Source: an uncultured Flavobacteriales bacterium
GTDB taxonomy: Bacteria; Bacteroidota; Bacteroidia; Palsa-965
Direction of reading: 5' to 3'
NCBI GenBank assembly: GCA_937974275.1
Contig: CALJIF010000055.1
Span: forward strand, 48,093 to 112,092
Length of the DNA stretch: 64,000 nt
Part shown: positions 18,366 through 26,530 of the stretch, in pieces
How positions within the stretch are numbered: position 1 is the stretch's first letter
Layout: each line of letters begins with the position of its first letter
Notes under the pieces: model-generated
The model's database searches: none
The model's input: only the letters and a program-made list of their open reading frames with translations
Told to the model about the DNA's origin: nothing
Translations under genes and position numbers: made by a program

Positions 18366-19753
18366 TTCAAGGTTTCAATTAGTTGGGAGAGATTCAGGAG
18401 TAATTGTTCGCCGGTAGATAAATTCTTAACCGCGATTACATTTTTAGCACGTTCATCCGCACCAAGCATAGCTACAAAAGGAATTGATCGTGCATCAGCA
18501 TATTTAAATTGTTTTGCCATTTTCACCGGATCCGGATAAACTTCTGATGCCACGCCTGCATCCCGCAGTTGTTTTACCAAACGGACAGCATGCGCTTCAT
18601 CTTCTCCGCCAAAATTTGCAATCAGAATACGTGTGCCTTCTTTTTGCATCACATCCTCCGGATAACCAACTTCATTCAACACATCAAAAATGCGATCGAT
18701 ACCGAATGAAATTCCCACACCCGACATTCCTTTCAATCCGAACACTCCGGTTAAATCGTCATAACGCCCGCCACCACAAATAGAACTGCTGAGTGTTCCT
18801 GCCAACGCTTTTACTTCGAAAATTGCTCCGGTATAATAATTTAATCCGCGAGCTAAAGTAATATCCAGCTCCACTTGTGCCGTTTGAAGACCTAACGAAT
18901 TGACAGTATTAAAAACAAAGTTCAATTCTTCAATGCCTTTCTCTCCGATGGCATTTCCTTTCAACATATCACCAATCAAATTTAACTTCGCCTCCATATT
19001 GCCCGAAAAATTGAGCAACGGTTGAAGTTTTTCAACGGCAACTTCAGATACACCACGTTCACGAAGTTCTTTATTAACGCCATCAACACCAATTTTATCG
19101 AGTTTATCAATGGCCATGGTAATTTCCATCATTCGTGAAGCTTCACCCAATACATCTGCAATCCCGGAAAGAATCTTACGGTTGTTGATTTTAATTAAAA
19201 CCGGAACGCGAAAAGCATGAAAAACTTCATCGATCATTTGCACCAATTCCACTTCGTTGATCAATGAATCACTGCCAATCACATCTGCATCACATTGAAA
19301 AAACTCACGATAGCGTCCCTTCTGCGGGCGGTCAGCGCGCCAAACAGGTTGTATCTGATAACGACGAAACGGAAAAGTGATTTCACTCTGATGTTGCACA
19401 ACATAGCGTGCAAACGGAACGGTAAGATCGTAACGTAACGCACGCTCTGTTAAAATCGAGCTATTCGAGTTTTGTGCGAGTGAACGTTCGAAAGCTTCAC
19501 GCATTTTTGCTTTTTTATCGTCGTTGGCTTCGTACGGACGTGAATTCAAAATCTTGAATAGCAACTGATCACCTTCTTCACCGTACTTCCCCGTTAGTGT
19601 TTCGATGTTTTCCATCGCCGGTGTTTCGATGGGCAAGAATCCGAATTTCTTGAACACCGAACGAATGGTGTCGAATATGTAATTGCGGCGCACCATTTGC
19701 TCCGGAGAAAAATCGCGTGTGCCGCTTGGTATTGAAGGTTTTTGAGATGCCAT
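18362..19753 (-). CDS. hisS: Histidine–tRNA ligase
   Basis: 463 residues, class II synthetase. Motifs in order: PSGTRDFSP at the N-terminus, LLFKIL and LRYDLTVPFARYV, motif 2 RYQIQPVWRADRPQKGRYREF with QCDADVIG, the histidine-specific LARGLNYYTGAIFEV, and motif 3 GVGISFGIDRI. A C-terminal anticodon-binding domain (about 365–463) completes it. It charges tRNA-His with histidine. It is the first gene of a minus-strand run hisS–hutH–TIMP-like, and hutH overlaps its stop by 4 nt. No T-box or other leader is seen upstream. Confidence 0.96.
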   Translation of the reverse strand: MASQKPSIPSGTRDFSPEQMVRRNYIFDTIRSVFKKFGFLPIETPAMENIETLTGKYGEEGDQLLFKILNSRPYEANDDKKAKMREAFERSLAQNSNSSILTERALRYDLTVPFARYVVQHQSEITFPFRRYQIQPVWRADRPQKGRYREFFQCDADVIGSDSLINEVELVQMIDEVFHAFRVPVLIKINNRKILSGIADVLGEASRMMEITMAIDKLDKIGVDGVNKELRERGVSEVAVEKLQPLLNFSGNMEAKLNLIGDMLKGNAIGEKGIEELNFVFNTVNSLGLQTAQVELDITLARGLNYYTGAIFEVKALAGTLSSSICGGGRYDDLTGVFGLKGMSGVGISFGIDRIFDVLNEVGYPEDVMQKEGTRILIANFGGEDEAHAVRLVKQLRDAGVASEVYPDPVKMAKQFKYADARSIPFVAMLGADERAKNVIAVKNLSTGEQLLLNLSQLIETLK

Positions 19754-19796
19754 AATTGATGCGAAAATACTAAACTAAAAGGGAGCAAATGTGATA

Positions 19797-19832
19797 AAAG
19801 AAAAAAGCCCTGCACATGGACAGAGCTTTTGA
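19797..19832 (-). terminator. Terminator of the DUF3108-like gene
   Basis: A 10-bp stem with one C·A mismatch (AAAAGCCCTG at 19803–19812 with CAGAGCTTTT at 19821–19830). On the minus strand it ends in a T run, placing it after the gene at 19857–20582 and before hisS. Confidence 0.65.
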
Positions 19833-19856
19833 ACTATTAAGCGGAATTTACTGTGA

Positions 19857-20582
19857 TTAAGGCTTCTTAAATGCAGTTAATTCCGAATACGATTGCAATT
19901 TATCGCCCTTATACGACTCTGTGCGAACAGTGCCTGCTTTAAACGACAACCAATCAATTGACTTTCTTGCCATACCCGGGATTTTCATTCCACCGATCAT
20001 CATTGAGAATTCAGTATCACACGAAATCTTGAAACACTCGAATGTTCCCGCACCCACAGTTTTATTCTCCTTCGCTTCCACTTTACGATTGGTCATTTTA
20101 ATAATGCTGGTGCTGAACAATTGCCCGTCGGTATACATACTCATGGTCATAATTGCATCCGGCAATGTTTGACCCGCAACCATATCAGGCGAATATTCAA
20201 TAATATTTCCTTCCAGTTTCACGGTAACGTCTTTCCCTTCTTGCTGTTTCTGTCCCGACTGGTTCATGAGGTCGCGCATATCCAGGTACAACTTGCCCTT
20301 ATGACAACGATAATGCACCGTTCCTTTGCTTTGCTCTTTGCCTTTATCATCCAGAAACTGGCTTTCAATATCCGCAACAACCGTATCGCCGCTATTGTAC
20401 ACTTTCAGTACTTTAGAATTACTTACACCCTGTGGTTTTCCTTTGCCATCAAAGTGCGACATGGTCGTTGTAGTTCCGGTAACGAAATATTCCATCTCGT
20501 TACAAACCGAAGAACTTGTAAAAGCCCAACTAAGAGCAGCTACAGTAATAATTGCAGCAATAAATTTCAGGTTTGTTTTCAT
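19857..20582 (-). CDS. Secreted DUF3108-like protein
   Basis: 241 residues with a signal peptide (to about residue 22). The rest is a continuous antiparallel beta pattern with the DUF3108/TapB-like ending in which a trait such as KSIDWLSFKAGTVRTESY precedes LQSYSEL. Two Cys pairs are possible. This family is periplasmic or outer-membrane associated and of unknown function in Bacteroidota. It lies 11 bp downstream of ettA and ends at its own terminator, so it is probably read partly from the ettA transcript. Family assignment is tentative. Confidence 0.65.
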   Translation of the reverse strand: MKTNLKFIAAIITVAALSWAFTSSSVCNEMEYFVTGTTTTMSHFDGKGKPQGVSNSKVLKVYNSGDTVVADIESQFLDDKGKEQSKGTVHYRCHKGKLYLDMRDLMNQSGQKQQEGKDVTVKLEGNIIEYSPDMVAGQTLPDAIMTMSMYTDGQLFSTSIIKMTNRKVEAKENKTVGAGTFECFKISCDTEFSMMIGGMKIPGMARKSIDWLSFKAGTVRTESYKGDKLQSYSELTAFKKP

Positions 20583-20593
20583 GGTGTTCAGTA

Positions 20594-22264
20594 TTAGGTA
20601 GTCAACTTTTTGTAACGGAAACGTTTCGGTTCTGTTTCACCCAGACGTTTCTTCTTATTCTCTTCATATTCTGAATATGAACCTTCGAAGAAATATACAG
20701 ACGCATTTCCTTCAAACGCGAGAATGTGTGTACAAACGCGATCCAGAAACCAACGATCGTGAGAAATGATTACGGCACAGCCGGCGAAGTTTTCCAAGGC
20801 TTCTTCCAATGCACGCATCGTATTCACGTCGATATCGTTGGTAGGTTCGTCCAGTAACAACACGTTTGCTCCGGAACGCAAGGTTAACGCCAAGTGCAAA
20901 CGATTTCGCTCACCACCGGACAACACCTTTACTTTTTTACCCTGATCCTGTCCGTTGAAATTAAACTTTGAAACGTATGCACGTGAATTCAGTTTTGTAC
21001 CCGCTAATTCTACGTATTCCGTTCCTCCGGTTATTGCTTCAAATACCGTGTGTTCCGGATTGATGTCAGCATGCGCCTGATCCACATAAGCCACTTTTAC
21101 CGTTGGCCCTACTTTAAATTCGCCCTGATCCGGTTGTTCTTCGCCCATGATCAAACGGAACAATGTGGTTTTACCGGCACCATTCGGACCAATGATACCG
21201 ACGATTCCTGCAGGTGGCAATTTGAAATTTAAATTCTCATATAACACTTTATCACCGAAAGATTTCGATACACCTGCTGCTTCAATAACTTCATTACCCA
21301 AACGTGGACCGTTAGGAATGAAAAGTTCCAATTTCTCCTCTTTCGACTTTACATCTTCGCTCAACATTTTTTCATAGTTGGCAAGACGCGCTTTGGATTT
21401 AGACTGACGACCCTTCGGACCCTGACGCACCCACTCCAACTCGCGTTCCAATGTCTTACGACGTTTGCTCTCCGACTTTTCTTCCTGCTCTAATCGTTTC
21501 GACTTCTGATCCAACCATTCCGAGTAATTTCCTTTCCAAGGAATTCCTTCACCACGATCCAACTCCAAAATCCATCCCGCAACATTATCCAGGAAATAAC
21601 GGTCGTGCGTAACTGAAATGATCGTACCCGGATAATTCTGCAAATGATTTTCTAACCATTGCACCGATTCTGCATCGAGGTGGTTCGTAGGTTCGTCCAA
21701 CAAGAGTATATCGGGCTGTTGCAATAACAAACGACATAATGCAACACGACGGCGCTCACCACCGGAACAAACAGCAATTGGCGTATCGCTGTCCGGACAC
21801 TGTAAGGCATCCATTGCTCTTTCCAGTTTGCTGTCGATGTTCCACGCATCCAATTGATCAATCTTTTCCTGTAAATGCGCCTGACGAGACAATAGCTTGT
21901 CATAGTCGGCATCCGGATCTGCAAACTTGTTATTCACTTCTTCGAATTCACGAAGAATATCCATGATCGGTTGCACACCTTCACGCACAATTTCGATGAC
22001 CGTTTTATTCTCGTCGAGTTTAGGCTCCTGTTCAAGAAAGCCAACACTATATCCCGGCGAAAAATGTATATCACCTAAATAATCTTTATCGACTCCTGCA
22101 ATGATGCGGAGCAATGAAGATTTACCGGAACCGTTCAAACCGATTACACCGATTTTAGCACCGTAATAAAATGAGAGATAAATATCTTTTAATACTTGTT
22201 TCTGCGGAGGATGAATTTTTGAAACATTCACCATCGAGAAAATAATTTGTCTTCCTTCTGACAT
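20594..22264 (-). CDS. ettA: Energy-dependent translational throttle protein EttA (ABC-F ATPase)
   Basis: 556 residues from the start at 22264 (MSEGRQIIFSM), matching EttA, which is about 555 residues; an upstream ATG at 22294 only adds a non-conserved ten residues. Two ABC domains: Walker A GLNGSGKSS and GPNGAGKTT, signature CSGGERRRVAL and LSGGERNRLHL, Walker B LLLDEPTNHLD and LLLDEPTNDID. The inter-domain arm and linker (LEWVRQGPKGRQSKSKARL) fit EttA. It binds the ribosomal E site and couples translation entry to energy charge. A second ABC-F of the Uup type lies at 51.8–53.6 kb. Confidence 0.94.
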   Translation of the reverse strand: MSEGRQIIFSMVNVSKIHPPQKQVLKDIYLSFYYGAKIGVIGLNGSGKSSLLRIIAGVDKDYLGDIHFSPGYSVGFLEQEPKLDENKTVIEIVREGVQPIMDILREFEEVNNKFADPDADYDKLLSRQAHLQEKIDQLDAWNIDSKLERAMDALQCPDSDTPIAVCSGGERRRVALCRLLLQQPDILLLDEPTNHLDAESVQWLENHLQNYPGTIISVTHDRYFLDNVAGWILELDRGEGIPWKGNYSEWLDQKSKRLEQEEKSESKRRKTLERELEWVRQGPKGRQSKSKARLANYEKMLSEDVKSKEEKLELFIPNGPRLGNEVIEAAGVSKSFGDKVLYENLNFKLPPAGIVGIIGPNGAGKTTLFRLIMGEEQPDQGEFKVGPTVKVAYVDQAHADINPEHTVFEAITGGTEYVELAGTKLNSRAYVSKFNFNGQDQGKKVKVLSGGERNRLHLALTLRSGANVLLLDEPTNDIDVNTMRALEEALENFAGCAVIISHDRWFLDRVCTHILAFEGNASVYFFEGSYSEYEENKKKRLGETEPKRFRYKKLTT

Positions 22265-22342
22265 GATTTTTCCGATAAAGTTAAAGAGGTGCAAATATCG
22301 ACAAAATCAGCCATTCACGGCAAACAACCGAAATTACATTTA

Positions 22343-23026
22343 TCATTTTCCGGGAAACTTCAACGGATGCTTTTCATTATACAAGCGCACATAATAAAAC
22401 ATCATCTCCTTGCGCTTGCGTTTTTTCAGTGCGTTAAACTCTGCTAACAAAACAGGATCTCCTTGAATTAAATACTGCACATTGTTGACATTCGCATCAT
22501 AAATCCGACCGGTTTTGGTATCCAAAAAATACTGCTGCAAAGTCTGAACGGGAGTGCCCATTGCAGGTCCGCCCATTCCTGCCGGTCCTGTAGTCATGTA
22601 AGTTGTAACATACGCCGTAAACTGCGCGATATTTCCCATCAGCATAATTCTACTGAAATCGTTGTTACATGAAACATATACTGCGCGATTTTCGCAAAAC
22701 CCCCAGGCGCGTAACGGATTCATTTCAATGACAACACTGCCCGTATCCTTGTAGCGAAGCGTTTTGGATGTCATTTGTGTTTTAATGAAATCAATAGCAT
22801 TTGTATCTCCAACACCTACAATTTTGGAGCGCGGCACAGGTGTGTTGGTTCGAAATTGCTCGTAGGTTAAATAAATCCCATCCTTTAAGGGAAACGTTGA
22901 TGAATAGACAATGGAATCCGTTTGTGCTTTAGCACTATCTGTAGCGAACAAAATACCCGCAGCAAACGTTAAGGAAAATACCCAATGAGCATTTAGAATT
23001 GAATTGAATTGTTGATCTTTAAGCAT
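22343..23026 (-). CDS. Secreted protein of unknown function
   Basis: About 227 residues from the start at 23026, which gives a signal-like hydrophobic stretch (WVFSLTFAAGILFA, then KAQ). The mature region begins with KDGIYLTYEQFRTNTPVPRS, a pattern seen in many Bacteroidota secreted proteins without known function. A Met/Gly/Pro-rich segment (GPAGMGGPAMG) is near residue 160. Its start lies only 19 bp from that of the divergent subtilase gene, so the two promoters must overlap coding sequence or be very compact. The start is uncertain; the ORF stays open to 23074. Confidence 0.68.
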   Translation of the reverse strand: MLKDQQFNSILNAHWVFSLTFAAGILFATDSAKAQTDSIVYSSTFPLKDGIYLTYEQFRTNTPVPRSKIVGVGDTNAIDFIKTQMTSKTLRYKDTGSVVIEMNPLRAWGFCENRAVYVSCNNDFSRIMLMGNIAQFTAYVTTYMTTGPAGMGGPAMGTPVQTLQQYFLDTKTGRIYDANVNNVQYLIQGDPVLLAEFNALKKRKRKEMMFYYVRLYNEKHPLKFPGK

Positions 23027-23045
23027 GGCAATAAAACGGGCTACT

Positions 23046-25163
23046 ATGAAACGCATATTGATACTCCTTTCCATTGTTTTCTATTTCTCAAATCTTTCAG
23101 CACAAACTCCGTGCAAAGTTCCGATTTCTTTATTGTTAAAAGCGCAACAATTTGCACCGGGACAATTCATGGGTATTTTAGTTGAAGGAGAACCAACTGC
23201 AATTGCCGCCACTGTAAAGAACTATGGAGGATTTGTTGCGTACAATACCGGTGCTATTTGCAGCGTTCAACTTCCTGCCGGAGCTGTACAGGCATTTTGC
23301 GCAGAGCCTGTGGTTAAGCGTGTCAATCCGGACATTAACAACCGCGTATTGAACGACACGATGAAAACACAAACGCGCGTGATGGAGGTTCGCAACGGAT
23401 TATCGCCGTTAACGCAAGGATATTCGGGACAAGGAATTATCATGGGCATTATTGATTCGGGAATTGATTTTAATCATCCCGACTTTAAAGATTCTACAGG
23501 ACGAACACGCATTTTAAAAATTTGGGATCAGCGGGATGCAACAGGCCCTGCGCCGGGTCCATGGAATTACGGAACGCAATGGGACAGTGCACAAATTAAC
23601 GCAACAACCTGCGCACACAACGACTTGCAGTATTGGGGACACGGCACACAAATCAGCGGCATTGCAGGAGGTAACGGACGTTCTGTATCGATGTTAGATA
23701 TGAGTGGTGTGGCACCTGACGTTGAATTTATGGTGGTGGCACTGGATTTTGTCGGGACGAACAGTCCTGTGGCCGTTGCAGATGCAGCAGCATGGATTTA
23801 CGCACAATCACAGGCATTAGGAAGGCCGTGTGTAATTAATGCCAGCGTTGGCGACTATTACGGTTCTCACGATGGTCAGGATTTGCAAGCGTTAATGATT
23901 GACAGCTTATTAAACACAACAGGTCGCGTGATGGTCGGAGCCGCAGGAAATGCGGGAGATTTACCCATTCATCTTTCTTACAATTTAACGGCTGACACCA
24001 ACTTCACCTGGTTTACTTCCAATGGAACCGTTTACTTGCAACTGTGGGCTAACCTCAACAATTTCAGTGGTGCGCAAATGGCTATTGGTGCAACGCGTTC
24101 ATCATCATGGACTAACGTTAACAGAACAGGTTTTACCAATATTGCCAACAACTTAAACGTGCTCAGTGCCGACACCCTGTATAACACTAACGGCGATCGT
24201 ATTGCCATAATTCAACGTATTGCAACAACACAAGGCGGCACATACAGCATGGAGTATTTGATTACGCCCGATTCTGCAGGGTTGCATTGGAGTTTGGAAC
24301 TTACGGGAACAGGAGGATTTCATCTGTGGAGTTTTAATATGGTAAATAGCAATCTTCCGTCGGTCAATCAATATCCGCGAATTGTAGATTATAAACTTCC
24401 CGATTACACGCATAACATTGTGAGTAGCTTTCAATGTTCCGATAAGGTTGTTACTGTTGGAAATTATGTCAATCGTACAGCATGGCCGAATTACAATAAC
24501 GGATGGAGTTACGATACAACAGTAACTGCGGGCGATATTATGTATAACAGCAGTCGCGGACCAACTCGCGATGGTCGCGTGAAGCCTGAAATTACGGCAC
24601 CCGGAGCCAACTCATTTACGTGTGGAGTGATCAGTATGATGCCCGGAATTATTGCAGGAGCGCCTCAGGATGTAACACCGGGTGGCTATCACGTTCGCGG
24701 TGGAGGAACATCTGCTTCGTCGCCTGTAGTAGCGGGTGCTGCAGCATTATGGTTAGAACGTTTTCCGAATTCTAGTTGGACAGATTTTAAAACAGCGCTC
24801 ATCAATTGTGCACATACAGATGGCTTCACCGGCAACACACTTCCCGATAACACTTGGGGATACGGAAAAACAGACGCCTTTGCGCTAATGACCAATTGTG
24901 CGCTAACGGTTGATAATAATGAGTCTGACGGAGATGTAACTATTCCTGCATATCCGAATCCGATTGTTGCCGGAAATACCTTACGGTTGAATGGGGTTGA
25001 ACCTGCGAAAACAATTTGGATTTACAACGCAGCAGGGCAATTAATTATTAATGCGGTTAATAGTTCAAATGCGCCTGTTGAAATAAACACCACAGGCTGG
25101 GCACCGGGATTATATTTAATCAGAACTTCATCCGGAGGAACAGCACGCATCATCGTACAATAA
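23046..25163 (+). CDS. Subtilisin-like serine protease with T9SS type A sorting domain
   Basis: 705 residues from the start at 23046, which opens a signal peptide ending LSAQ. The S8 catalytic triad is Asp137 (IIDSGIDFNHPDF), His199 (WGHGTQISG) and Ser556 (GGGTSASSP), with the oxyanion Asn302 (AAGNAG). A large insertion between His and Ser fits the PA/inserted type of subtilase. The last ~75 residues (YPNPIVAGNTL ... APGLYLIRTSSGG) are a type A T9SS sorting domain, so it crosses the outer membrane through the T9SS and is probably anchored or released there. Expected role: extracellular protein digestion. Confidence 0.93.
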   Translation: MKRILILLSIVFYFSNLSAQTPCKVPISLLLKAQQFAPGQFMGILVEGEPTAIAATVKNYGGFVAYNTGAICSVQLPAGAVQAFCAEPVVKRVNPDINNRVLNDTMKTQTRVMEVRNGLSPLTQGYSGQGIIMGIIDSGIDFNHPDFKDSTGRTRILKIWDQRDATGPAPGPWNYGTQWDSAQINATTCAHNDLQYWGHGTQISGIAGGNGRSVSMLDMSGVAPDVEFMVVALDFVGTNSPVAVADAAAWIYAQSQALGRPCVINASVGDYYGSHDGQDLQALMIDSLLNTTGRVMVGAAGNAGDLPIHLSYNLTADTNFTWFTSNGTVYLQLWANLNNFSGAQMAIGATRSSSWTNVNRTGFTNIANNLNVLSADTLYNTNGDRIAIIQRIATTQGGTYSMEYLITPDSAGLHWSLELTGTGGFHLWSFNMVNSNLPSVNQYPRIVDYKLPDYTHNIVSSFQCSDKVVTVGNYVNRTAWPNYNNGWSYDTTVTAGDIMYNSSRGPTRDGRVKPEITAPGANSFTCGVISMMPGIIAGAPQDVTPGGYHVRGGGTSASSPVVAGAAALWLERFPNSSWTDFKTALINCAHTDGFTGNTLPDNTWGYGKTDAFALMTNCALTVDNNESDGDVTIPAYPNPIVAGNTLRLNGVEPAKTIWIYNAAGQLIINAVNSSNAPVEINTTGWAPGLYLIRTSSGGTARIIVQ

Positions 25164-25180
25164 GTATGTAACTTCGCGCC

Positions 25181-25438
25181 ATGAAAAATTGGGTCAAGTG
25201 GTTAGGAATTGCAGCAGTTGCAATTGGGTGTTGTGTGTCCATAATGGCTTTTCTTCCCGGATACTTCGGTTTGCTGGCGTTAATGTTAATGATACCGGGA
25301 TTTATCGTATCCACCGCATACATTATGATTAGTGCACGCGCAGAAATTGAACACCGTATTAACCCGGGCTATGTTGGCTTGGCGTTATCGTCCTTGCCTT
25401 TGTTGCTGATCATTTACTTTACGTTTTTTCGCGGATAA
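25181..25438 (+). CDS. Small integral membrane protein
   Basis: 85 residues, almost all hydrophobic, with three predicted helices (about 7–25, 30–50 and 62–82). No conserved motif is recognised. Its TAA stop shares its final A with the ATG of the UbiA gene (TAATG), so the two are translationally coupled and may act together. It starts 17 bp after the subtilase stop. Function unknown. Confidence 0.75.
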   Translation: MKNWVKWLGIAAVAIGCCVSIMAFLPGYFGLLALMLMIPGFIVSTAYIMISARAEIEHRINPGYVGLALSSLPLLLIIYFTFFRG

Positions 25439-26298
25439 TGAGCAGCATCAAATCCTATTTCTCGCTCGTAACGTTTAGTCATACCATTTTCGCGATGCCC
25501 TTTGCCGTGATTGGATTTTTTCTCGCTGTAACACGCACCGATGCAACATTATCGTGGAAGCTTCTCGGACTTGTTGTGTTGTGTATGATTTTCGCTCGCA
25601 ACGCCTCAATGGGTTTTAATCGTTACGCCGATCGCGAAATTGACACTAAAAATGAACGAACACAAAATCGCGAAATTCCTGCAGGAACAATAAAACCACA
25701 ACAAGCACTGTGGTTTGTAATACTCAACTGTATTGCATTTTGCACGACAACCTATTTTATCAATACGATTTGTTTTTACCTATCTCCTGTCGCATTGTTG
25801 GTTGTTTTAGGATACAGCTTAACGAAACGTTTTACGGCGCTGTGCCATTTTGTTCTTGGTGTTGGTTTAGCTCTTGCCCCAATTGGCGCATGGTTAGCGG
25901 TTACCGGCTATTTCGATTGGCTTCCGTTATTATTCTCGTTTGCCGTGTTGTTTTGGGTTAGCGGATTTGATATGATATATGCCTTGCAGGACGAAGAGTT
26001 TGATCAGAAACAAGGACTGAACTCTATTCCTGTTTTGTTAGGCAAAAAGGGAGCGCTGCGTTTATCCGAACTCTTACATCTCATAAGTGCCGGATTTATT
26101 TGGACAGCATGGTATACAGGAAATTTCAACTGGCTCTACGTGATCGGTGCAGCTCTATTCAGCGGATTATTGATCTATCAACATTCGTTGGTAAAGCCCA
26201 ACGATTTGAGTAAAGTGAATCGCGCATTTTTCACAACCAATGGTATTGCAAGCGTTGTATTTGCTGTTTGCGTATTAGGCGATCTATTTATTTTGTGA
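25438..26298 (+). CDS. UbiA-family prenyltransferase
   Basis: 286 residues with about eight or nine membrane helices. Both Asp-rich motifs are present: NRYADREID (NxxxDxxxD) near residue 62 and DMIYALQDEEFD near 180, which bind Mg2+ and the prenyl diphosphate. It resembles the 4-hydroxybenzoate-prenyltransferase-like group that in many menaquinone makers works as MqnP in the futalosine route; the sequence alone cannot separate UbiA from MqnP. It is coupled to the small membrane protein before it. No other quinone genes are in the window. Confidence 0.88.
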   Translation: MSSIKSYFSLVTFSHTIFAMPFAVIGFFLAVTRTDATLSWKLLGLVVLCMIFARNASMGFNRYADREIDTKNERTQNREIPAGTIKPQQALWFVILNCIAFCTTTYFINTICFYLSPVALLVVLGYSLTKRFTALCHFVLGVGLALAPIGAWLAVTGYFDWLPLLFSFAVLFWVSGFDMIYALQDEEFDQKQGLNSIPVLLGKKGALRLSELLHLISAGFIWTAWYTGNFNWLYVIGAALFSGLLIYQHSLVKPNDLSKVNRAFFTTNGIASVVFAVCVLGDLFIL

Positions 26299-26413
26299 AC
26301 TTCCTGAACGCTTTATCTAATTCGATTTTGCCGATAGATGTACTGTTTTCATCTCGCAAAATATTGATTTCATCGAATTCCTGCAATATATTTGGGTCCC
26401 TTACTTGACCCAA
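26288..26413 (-). pseudogene. Possible 3' remnant of a decayed minus-strand gene
   Basis: The minus strand reads without stops from about 26419 to a TAA at 26288–26290. It gives a protein-like charged peptide that includes QEFDEINILRDEN and ends in LDKAFRKFTK. No ATG is present (only a TTG), and an in-frame TAA lies just upstream at 26420–26422. It overlaps the end of the UbiA gene by 11 nt. Composition suggests the C-terminal tail of a lost gene; chance cannot be ruled out. The rest of the 26299–26530 gap holds only the inverted repeat at 26431–26451. Confidence 0.25.
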
Positions 26414-26430
26414 TGCACTTTAGTAATTCA

Positions 26431-26451
26431 GGTAATCATTCCCCGATTACC
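26431..26451. repeat. Short perfect inverted repeat before the adhesin gene
   Basis: GGTAATC and GATTACC are separated by 7 nt and lie about 80 bp before the adhesin start. There is no T run, so an operator is as likely as a hairpin. Nothing else in the window shares it. Confidence 0.35.
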
Positions 26452-26530
26452 GGCAGTTTCGATGAGTATAACTCACATCTGGTTTTAACAGGTGCATGGG
26501 AAGCGTATTTTCTCAAAACCCAATTTTCCC

